A DNA stretch of 6,285 nt, from the NCBI GenBank assembly GCA_025363535.1, contig JANYDP010000226.1, forward strand, positions 1 to 6,285, written 5' to 3'. This document shows, piece after piece, positions 1 through 4,209 of the stretch; positions within the stretch are counted from its first letter, which is position 1, and every line of letters begins with the position of its first letter. Source of the stretch: Verrucomicrobiota bacterium (GTDB lineage: Bacteria > Verrucomicrobiota > Verrucomicrobiia > Limisphaerales > CAIQOK01). The position numbers and the translations under genes are program-made. The notes under the pieces are model-generated. The model ran no database searches. It had not been told where the DNA came from and saw only the letters and a program-made list of their open reading frames with translations.

Positions 1-9
1 AAAATTCAT
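1..9 (-). CDS. Possible start of a gene downstream of khpA (5' edge only)
   Basis: On the minus strand an ATG at 9-7 is followed by AAT TTT and then runs off the window. A weak AGG lies just upstream (11-16), on the far side of the palindrome that follows khpA. In many bacteria rpsP and khpA are followed by rimM or trmD, so either is a reasonable guess from context. Three codons cannot identify a gene, and the ATG could be fortuitous. Confidence 0.2.
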
Positions 10-36
10 GCCTGATGATGAAATCAAACTTTGGCT

Positions 37-63
37 GGCGGCGCTCTGCCGAGACGCCGCTAC
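37..63 (-). repeat. 27-bp palindromic repeat, copy 1, at the end of khpA
   Basis: Read on the minus strand, this segment matches 26 of 27 bases with the plus strand at 6242-6268. It folds as a 6-bp outer stem GCGGCG/CGCCGC (60-55 with 43-38), a bulged T, a 3-bp inner stem CTC/GAG and a GGCA loop. The khpA stop codon TAG (62-60) is part of the repeat. Only a weak T-rich stretch follows on the minus strand, so it may act as a hairpin terminator or 3'-end stabiliser but is not a classical terminator. I infer a dispersed REP-like family. Its other members lie outside this window. Confidence 0.8.
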
Positions 64-302
64 ACCGACCCGTCTTCGACAATTTCCACCGAACACCGCA
101 GCCCTTTTTTCGAGCTGCCCGCGAGCAGCAACGACCGGATCGCGTTGATCGTCATGCCCTGCCGGCCGATGATCTTGCCGACATCCTGCGCATCCAACCG
201 CAACTCATAGATCGTCACACCCTCCCGCTGCACGGGCGTCACCGTCACCGCACCGGGATTTTGCACCAGCCCTTTGACGATGTATTCGAGAAAGGCCTGC
301 AC
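60..302 (-). CDS. khpA: KhpA, small KH-domain RNA-binding protein
   Basis: The 80-residue product is essentially one KH domain. It contains the RNA-gripping GxxG loop (KIIGRQG, residues about 43-49) followed by the helix MTINAIRSLLLAG, and it ends with the strand LRCSVEIVED. Length and layout match the KhpA (YlqC) family. In other bacteria these proteins bind RNA in the cytoplasm, usually with KhpB/Jag, and affect cell division and small-RNA behaviour. The start is GTG at 302-300. A good Shine-Dalgarno, AAGGAT (316-311 on the minus strand), lies about 8 bases upstream and overlaps the rpsP stop codon, which supports this start and suggests coupled translation with rpsP. The TAG stop belongs to a palindromic repeat, and the last residues (GSV) may be an altered tail. 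Confidence 0.93.
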   Translation of the reverse strand: MQAFLEYIVKGLVQNPGAVTVTPVQREGVTIYELRLDAQDVGKIIGRQGMTINAIRSLLLAGSSKKGLRCSVEIVEDGSV

Positions 303-314
303 GACTAAAAATCC

Positions 315-572
315 TTAAGCCGTCGCGGTGGCGGCCTTGCTCAGGCGCTTGATGAAACTGGCGACGGTGTCGCTCGGCTGCGCGCCTTTGCCGACCCAGT
401 AGGTCACGCGTTCGAGATCAAGGGTGACATTGTTGTCTTTCTTGAGCGGCTGGTAAGTGCCGATTTCCTCGATGAACTTGCCATCGCGGGGACTGCGGCC
501 ATCGGCCACGACAATGCGGAACACAGGGGTATTCTTGGCCCCGACGCGCTTCATGCGAATTTTAACTGCCAT
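315..572 (-). CDS. rpsP: 30S ribosomal protein bS16
   Basis: The 85-residue product begins MAVKIRMKRVGAKNTPVFRIVVADGRSPRDG in pattern (N-terminal strand with the conserved R-V-G-x-K, then the VADxRSPRDGKFIEEIGTY signature) and continues with a PSDTV segment near residue 66. This is the whole bS16 fold at normal family length. The protein binds 16S rRNA and helps assemble the 30S subunit. Start is ATG at 572-570. The leader has an A-rich GAGAAAAGA about 10 bases upstream rather than a strong Shine-Dalgarno. khpA begins 12 bases after the stop on the same strand, with its ribosome site overlapping this stop, so the two form one unit. The alanine/threonine-rich C-terminus (AATATA) is typical of variable S16 tails. 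Nothing looks damaged. Confidence 0.98.
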   Translation of the reverse strand: MAVKIRMKRVGAKNTPVFRIVVADGRSPRDGKFIEEIGTYQPLKKDNNVTLDLERVTYWVGKGAQPSDTVASFIKRLSKAATATA

Positions 573-891
573 AAATAAAATCTTTTCTCACCTGCCGCGC
601 CGCCACAACGGTCACCCGCCGCAAGTTTCCAAAAAAGGAACGCAGAGCCTAGCCACGCCCCCGCAGATTGGCAAGTGCTGTTTTCAAACTTTTTGGTTCC
701 ATTTTCCCCACACTGCCCACCGACTGGGTTATTGGGGGAAACTGGCCATGGAATCCCTTCTGGCTGGCGACGAGCTTGCAAACGATTCTGGCACTGTTAA
801 GTTTTTCCGCGTTGTGAGCACCACCTTAAAAAAACCACCCGAAGACCTGCGCGGTCGGTTGAAAATCGAGGCCGCACAATAGCAGTCAGTT
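573..891. other. Divergent intergenic region between rpsP and the methyltransferase operon
   Basis: This 319-bp gap lies between two divergently transcribed units. On the minus strand it holds a candidate promoter for rpsP (646-674) and the rpsP leader, which includes a small TTCC-A6-GGAA inverted repeat (627-640). An AT-rich run at about 683-709 lies upstream of that promoter and could act as an UP-like element. For the plus-strand operon I see only a weak candidate -35 (TTGCAA, 776-781) with no convincing -10, and no Shine-Dalgarno before the ATG at 892. Open frames crossing this region show no recognisable protein features. Confidence 0.6.
646..674 (-). promoter_or_regulatory. Candidate sigma-70-type promoter for rpsP-khpA
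   Basis: On the minus strand there is a -35-like TTGCCA (674-669), a 17-bp spacer, and a -10-like TAGGCT (651-646) preceded by GGC. The -35 matches 5 of 6 consensus bases. The -10 keeps the key TA....T pattern. Transcription would start near 639, giving an rpsP leader of about 65 bases. AT-rich sequence lies just upstream. Spacing and position are good, but the -10 is weak, so this is a prediction. Confidence 0.45.
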
Positions 892-1368
892 ATGAATCAC
901 AACGGAATCCTCTCTTGGGACGTGCCAACACTGGCAAGCTCGTTAAAGCTGACTGTCGAAGAAATCAAAGAATACTTCACCGATGGCAGACGGGTGGCCT
1001 TCATTATCGAGCGAAGGATTAGTCGAGAAGTTGTTCTCGGACGTCTGGCACCAAGCGAAGGAGCGGCATTCGATATCCTTGATGAACATGGCGGAAAATG
1101 GGAAGTAAGGAGCCTGTCCAGAAGTGGCGTTTACTTTTGCCCAAGTTACATGGTTGGATCTGGACGATCATTCGAAGCAAATGGATTTTTTAGAAAGCTG
1201 GAAGAAATCGAGGGATACATCATTTCTGATATTGAGTCGTTTCCTAATGTCCCCTACTGGATCATAAAAAAGGAAACGGTGAAACATTGGTGGGAAGCGG
1301 GTGATCTTGGAACAAACTCTAAAATCTCTCGTGACAAAGCACTTCGATTGATAGCTCGAATTCCGTGA
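892..1368 (+). CDS. Small protein with a nuclease-like D-x9-ExR motif, first gene of the methyltransferase operon
   Basis: I do not recognise the family of this 158-residue protein. The N-terminal part (about 8-36) looks helical, with a DVPTLASSLKLTVEEIKEYF stretch resembling a small DNA-binding or interaction helix pair. The centre reads AAFDILDEHGGKWEVRSLS (residues 58-76). It resembles the PD-(D/E)xK nuclease core, with D61 as the acid and E71-V-R73 in place of E-x-K. A conserved-looking YFCPSYMVGSGRSF follows (81-94). No signal peptide or membrane segment is visible. The ATG is the first start after an in-frame TAG nine bases upstream. No Shine-Dalgarno is visible. The stop overlaps the next start as GTGA, tying it to the methyltransferase. 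That context makes a restriction endonuclease or accessory subunit the leading guess. GC content (about 42% in 1201-1260) is lower than in neighbouring genes, suggesting transfer. Confidence 0.7.
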   Translation: MNHNGILSWDVPTLASSLKLTVEEIKEYFTDGRRVAFIIERRISREVVLGRLAPSEGAAFDILDEHGGKWEVRSLSRSGVYFCPSYMVGSGRSFEANGFFRKLEEIEGYIISDIESFPNVPYWIIKKETVKHWWEAGDLGTNSKISRDKALRLIARIP

Positions 1369-2717
1369 ATACTTTCGCACAAAATCTTGAATTCGGTTTC
1401 AATTTGGGGCCAAAACCGAAAACAAAATGTCTTAGTTCACTCGAAAAAGAAATTTCTTCTTTCAAAGAGTTTGGGAAAGAAACGCAACACCTAACCACAA
1501 AGTTTCAAACAGGAATCGGCCCAACTCAAGCCGTTCCAACCTATGTCAACGAGTTCTGGACCGCGCGGCAACGTCAGGGCCACTCGCTCCATGAAGTATC
1601 CTACCGCGCCTGTTTCAAACCGCAGTTGCCGCGCTTCTTCATCGAACGCCTGACGCAGTCCAGCGACATCGTTTATGATCCCTTCATGGGCCGTGGCACC
1701 ACTCCGATGGAAGCCGCCCTGCTCGGTCGCGTTCCCTTCGGCAACGACATCAATCCGTTGAGCGTGGTGATGACCCGGCCGCGTCTGAGTCCACCGAGCC
1801 TGGATGAAATTGAAGCGCGGTTGAAACAAATTGATTTCACCGACGCGGATGAATGTCCCGACGACCTGCTCGCTTTCTATCATCCCGAAACATTGCGGGC
1901 GATTGGCTCGTTGAAGAAACACTTCCGCCTGCGCCGTGGAGCGCAGGCCTCCGGCCCAGCCCGTTCCAATCGCAAACCCCACCCCGCCGGGTCGGAGACC
2001 GGCGCTCCGCTTGATCCCGTGGACGTCTGGATCGAAATGGTTTCGTTGAACCGACTCACCGGACATTCGCCGGGATTCTTTTCGGTCTATACGCTGCCGC
2101 CGAATCAGGCCGTCTCCGTGAAGTCGCAGTTGAAAATCAACTCCAAGCGCAACCAGACCCCGCCGCCGCGCGATGTGGTGAAGATCATTCTGAAAAAATC
2201 CCGGCAACTGCTCGGCGATTATGACGACGCAGCGCGACAAACCCTCGCGAGCGTCGCCGACAAATCTCTTTTATTGACCACCCCTGCCGCCGCGACGCCG
2301 CTCATTCCCGATAACTCCGTCTCGCTGGTCGTCACCTCGCCGCCGTTTCTCGACGTGGTGCAATACGCCGACGATAACTGGCTGCGCTGCTGGTTTCTCA
2401 GCCTCGACCCGAAGTCGGTCAAGCTGACCGTCCCGAAAAAACTCGAAGCCTGGCGCGAAGTCATGACCGAAGTTTTCCGTGAACTTCACCGCGTGCTGAA
2501 ACCCGGCGGCCACATTGCATTTGAAGTCGGCGAAATCCATGCCGGAAAAACCAAGCTGGAGGAAACGGTTTTGCCCTGTGGCGTCGCGGCTGGGCTGGAG
2601 CCGCTGCTCGTCCTCATCAACGACCAGAAGTTCACCAAGACGGCCAACTGCTGGGGCGTGGACAACATGGCCAAAGGCACGAACACCAATCGCATCGTCC
2701 TGTTTCGCAAACCATGA
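1365..2717 (+). CDS. Amino-type DNA methyltransferase (N4-cytosine or N6-adenine), with an in-frame palindrome insertion
   Basis: This 450-residue protein is a predicted S-adenosylmethionine-dependent DNA methyltransferase acting on exocyclic amino groups. Residues 105-113 (DPFMGRGTT), followed by AALLGRVPFGNDINP, form the SAM-binding motif I region. Residues 324-328 (TSPPF) form catalytic motif IV, of the (S/T/D)-PP-(Y/F/W) type. A later segment, FRELHRVLKPGGHIAFEVGE (371-390), resembles the strand-helix of the C-terminal half of the fold. Motif I precedes motif IV with about 210 residues between them, room for a target-recognition region (for example LNRLTGHSPGFFSVYTLPPN). Start is GTG at 1365, overlapping the upstream stop. 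The stop TGA overlaps the next ATG, so three genes are chained. The first ~45 codons are about 35% GC and the rest about 60%. Residues about 192-215 are encoded by a palindromic repeat. N4 versus N6 specificity cannot be decided here. Confidence 0.9.
   Translation: MNTFAQNLEFGFNLGPKPKTKCLSSLEKEISSFKEFGKETQHLTTKFQTGIGPTQAVPTYVNEFWTARQRQGHSLHEVSYRACFKPQLPRFFIERLTQSSDIVYDPFMGRGTTPMEAALLGRVPFGNDINPLSVVMTRPRLSPPSLDEIEARLKQIDFTDADECPDDLLAFYHPETLRAIGSLKKHFRLRRGAQASGPARSNRKPHPAGSETGAPLDPVDVWIEMVSLNRLTGHSPGFFSVYTLPPNQAVSVKSQLKINSKRNQTPPPRDVVKIILKKSRQLLGDYDDAARQTLASVADKSLLLTTPAAATPLIPDNSVSLVVTSPPFLDVVQYADDNWLRCWFLSLDPKSVKLTVPKKLEAWREVMTEVFRELHRVLKPGGHIAFEVGEIHAGKTKLEETVLPCGVAAGLEPLLVLINDQKFTKTANCWGVDNMAKGTNTNRIVLFRKP
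1938..2008 (+). repeat. 71-bp imperfect palindrome inserted in frame in the methyltransferase gene
   Basis: The arms 1938-1960 and 1986-2008 pair at about 20 of 23 positions, including one G-T pair. Mismatches are at 1945/2001, 1948/1998 and 1958/1988. The outermost arms are GGAGCGC and GCGCTCC, and the loop is 25 bases. The reading frame runs straight through, giving residues about 192-215, rich in G, A, S, P and R and unlike a folded core. The following residues LDPVDVWIEMVSLNRLTGHS look like the resumed methyltransferase. This fits a mobile palindromic element that inserted without breaking the frame, as described for Rickettsia palindromic elements. Membership of a genomic family is inferred, because only one copy is visible. 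Confidence 0.75.
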
Positions 2718-3439
2718 AAACAAATCTCCGCACCTGCTTCGTTATCGGATTGGCTTTCGTGTTCACCACCGCCCTTGCCAGCGCCCAGACCAACGCCCAC
2801 CTCATCGCCACGCTTGGCGAACTCACCCGCCCAGAAAAACAAATTTCCTTCAAGACCGTCATCGAAGCCACCACGCATTTTCATGTGCTCAACTTCGACA
2901 CCAACAACCCCGCGCACGTCGAGCTTTGTAAAAAACTTTTGCAGGCCGCCGCCCGCGCCGGTGAACACGCCGCCAAAGAAGGCCTCGAAACCGCCCGCGC
3001 CAACGAAGCCGGCAACCACCTCGAACCCTTTGTCCGCGCCGCTTTGCGTGAAGTTGGCTTGCCCGCGCGCGTGCCGGTCAACTCATCCGGGGCCGCGCAG
3101 GTCACTGGCTATCCCGATGTCGAAATCACCGGTGTGACTCCGTGCTATCTTGAATTAAAAACCTACAACGCCGCCACCGCGAATACCACGCAGCGCACGT
3201 TTTATTATTCACCGTCCGAGCATCCCAAGATCACCCGCGACGCCTTGCACTTTCTGCTCGCCTACCAGTTGGAGAAAACCACGCGCGATGGCAAAGCGAT
3301 TTTTACCCCCGTGCATTGGAAGCTGCTCACGCTCGAAGACCTGGCGGTGGACTTGAAGTTTGAATTCAACCAGAGCAACCGGGGACTTTACGGAAAGGAC
3401 GCCGCCAGCGCGCTGCTCTTGGAAGGGGAAGTGAAATGA
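2714..3439 (+). CDS. PD-(D/E)xK nuclease-like protein with a predicted signal peptide, third gene of the methyltransferase operon
   Basis: The 241-residue product opens with a classical Sec signal peptide. It has a basic n-region (MKTNLR), a hydrophobic core (about residues 8-21) and an ASA-Q cleavage site near residue 24. The central part carries a strong restriction-endonuclease-like core: E104 in NHLEPFV, then GYPDVEI (132-138, D135), and YLELKTYN (145-152, E147-L-K149). These form E...PD-x11-ExK, with a following helix around DALHFLLAYQLEK (176-188). A charged, helical stretch (about 67-99) precedes the core. I do not recognise a named family. ATG 2714 overlaps the methyltransferase stop (ATGA), so it belongs to the same operon and could be its restriction partner, but export would separate it from cytoplasmic DNA. 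Internal GTG starts (for example in codon 15) are possible, but the coupled ATG is better supported. No Shine-Dalgarno is visible. Confidence 0.82.
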   Translation: MKTNLRTCFVIGLAFVFTTALASAQTNAHLIATLGELTRPEKQISFKTVIEATTHFHVLNFDTNNPAHVELCKKLLQAAARAGEHAAKEGLETARANEAGNHLEPFVRAALREVGLPARVPVNSSGAAQVTGYPDVEITGVTPCYLELKTYNAATANTTQRTFYYSPSEHPKITRDALHFLLAYQLEKTTRDGKAIFTPVHWKLLTLEDLAVDLKFEFNQSNRGLYGKDAASALLLEGEVK

Positions 3440-3449
3440 AATCACAAAC

Positions 3450-3479
3450 CGCAGATGGACGCGGATAATCGCAGATGAA
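3450..3479 (+). repeat. Three tandem 10-bp units (CGCAGATGRA-like), left arm
   Basis: Three consecutive decamers read CGCAGATGGA, CGCGGATAAT and CGCAGATGAA. They begin ten bases after the stop of the exported nuclease-like gene. A similar three-unit array lies in opposite orientation at 3545-3574. Best units match at 9 of 10 bases and the others at about 6 of 10. Together the arms could fold into a long, imperfect hairpin between two convergent transcription units. Confidence 0.75.
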
Positions 3480-3544
3480 TCGTGGAGCCAGCAGGGTTTC
3501 TGAAAAGGAAACATTCCAAACGTCGAGCATCGCAAACTTGTGTT

Positions 3545-3574
3545 TCCATCTGCGCTCGTCTGCGTAAATCCGCA
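3545..3574 (-). repeat. Three tandem 10-bp units, right arm (inverted)
   Basis: On the minus strand this reads as three decamers of the same family as 3450-3479: TGCGGATTTA, CGCAGACGAG and CGCAGATGGA. It is inverted relative to the left arm and 65 bp from it. The DNA between the arms (3480-3544) holds only a small GTTTC/GAAAC hairpin (3496-3512) and no gene that I can support. The pair may be a small repeat-flanked insertion or a bidirectional transcription-ending structure for the flanking convergent genes. Confidence 0.7.
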
Positions 3575-3591
3575 GTTCAAGAATGGTGTGG

Positions 3592-3598
3592 AAAAAAA
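3592..3598 (-). terminator. T-tract directly after tRNA-Ser
   Basis: Seven T residues on the minus strand begin two bases past the discriminator-CCA end of the tRNA. With the tRNA's own GC-containing acceptor and T stems upstream, this could end transcription. There is no separate hairpin, so the assignment is tentative. Confidence 0.35.
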
Positions 3599-3599
3599 G

Positions 3600-3687
3600 T
3601 GGCGGAGAGAGTGAGATTTGAACTCACGGTAGTGTTACCTACGCACGCTTTCCAGGCGTGTGCCTTAAACCACTCAGCCATCTCTCC
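3600..3687 (-). tRNA. tRNA-Ser(GGA) with encoded CCA
   Basis: The minus strand folds as a full class II tRNA. It has a 7-bp acceptor stem GGAGAGA/TCTCTCC, a D arm with GGCTGAGTGGTTTAAGGC, and an anticodon stem CACGC/GCGTG with loop CTGGAAA, giving anticodon GGA (3653-3651). A long variable arm (GTAGGTAACACTACC) and the T arm GTGAG-TTCAAAT-CTCAC follow. The discriminator is G (3603), as expected for serine, and CCA is encoded at 3602-3600. It reads UCC and UCU serine codons. The long variable arm and G73 are serine identity features. It lies 45 bp downstream of the Uma2-family stop on the same strand. The gap contains a weak promoter-like pattern (TTGCGC ... GATTAA), so it may have its own promoter or be read through from uvrA. 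Confidence 0.98.
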
Positions 3688-3732
3688 AGCCGCGTTTAAT
3701 CTGATTGAGTCCGCCGCCGCGCGCAATGTTTT

Positions 3733-4209
3733 TCACTGCGCCGCCGCAAACAATTCGGCGATCACCATCTGAAATTCCGGCAGCGATTTCTCCGTCAACA
3801 CCTCGCGCACCGCCAGGATTTCCTTCAGCACCAGGCCGTATTCGGTCGCGTGATAAACCTCCACGTTGTCATAACGCGGGTCCACCATCCACAGGCGCGG
3901 CAGCTTCATCGCCTCGTAAATCTCCTTCTTCCTGACCGTGTCCACGCGATGATCGGCGGTGCCGACAATCTCCGCCGCCAGCCAGAGCTTGCCCGTGGCC
4001 GCGACGATCAGGGACAAATCGGGGGCAACCATCGTCGCGCTTGAAAGCTCCACCGGTGCGCGCCGGTCCAGCAGACGCGTGCTGGTAAAATTCCCCACGC
4101 TGGCGCGGACGCAATCGTGGAGCCGGGCGCAGATCAGTTCGTGCCGCGGGCCCGGCGGCGGGCGCAGAATTTTCTGGCCTTCCAAAATTTCCTCGTACGG
4201 CGCGCTCAT
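3733..4209 (-). CDS. Uma2-family (DUF820) PD-(D/E)xK nuclease-like protein
   Basis: The 158-residue protein shows the Uma2/DUF820 pattern, a PD-(D/E)xK fold. An N-terminal PPPGPRHELICARLHDCV helix is followed by APDLSLI (residues about 62-68, PD acid), KLWLAAEIVGTADHRVDTVRKKEIYE (about 74-99, with the E of AAEIV, a D and the KK pair), and LPRLWMVDPRYDNVEVYH (about 103-120). The family is widespread and often multicopy. Endonuclease activity is inferred from fold, and the cellular role is unknown. At 158 residues it is shorter than the roughly 190-residue common form, with an abbreviated N-terminus, but the core seems complete. ATG 4209-4207 overlaps the uvrA stop as ATGA, so it is probably translated by coupling with uvrA. 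No membrane segment or signal peptide is visible. Confidence 0.88.
   Translation of the reverse strand: MSAPYEEILEGQKILRPPPGPRHELICARLHDCVRASVGNFTSTRLLDRRAPVELSSATMVAPDLSLIVAATGKLWLAAEIVGTADHRVDTVRKKEIYEAMKLPRLWMVDPRYDNVEVYHATEYGLVLKEILAVREVLTEKSLPEFQMVIAELFAAAQ

Noticed and set aside
15..308. Plus-strand open frame of 97 codons opposite khpA
   Set aside because: It lies antisense to a clear KH-domain gene, and its product is an arginine- and histidine-rich low-complexity shadow. The RRSAETPL stretch in it comes from the palindromic repeat.
457..882. Plus-strand open frame before the methyltransferase operon, including a 44-codon version from ATG 748
   Set aside because: The first part is antisense to rpsP. 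The 748-882 part is in the same frame as the 892 gene but is separated from it by a TAG, shows no recognisable features and has no ribosome site. A small leader gene cannot be excluded, but nothing supports it.
1491..2240. Minus-strand open frame of 249 codons inside the methyltransferase gene
   Set aside because: It is antisense to a gene with clear methyltransferase motifs. The product shows no family features. Long antisense frames are common in GC-rich genes.
4050..4068. Small ACCGG/CCGGT inverted repeat in the Uma2-family gene
   Set aside because: It is a 5-bp stem within GC-rich coding sequence, which is expected by chance, and no second copy is seen.
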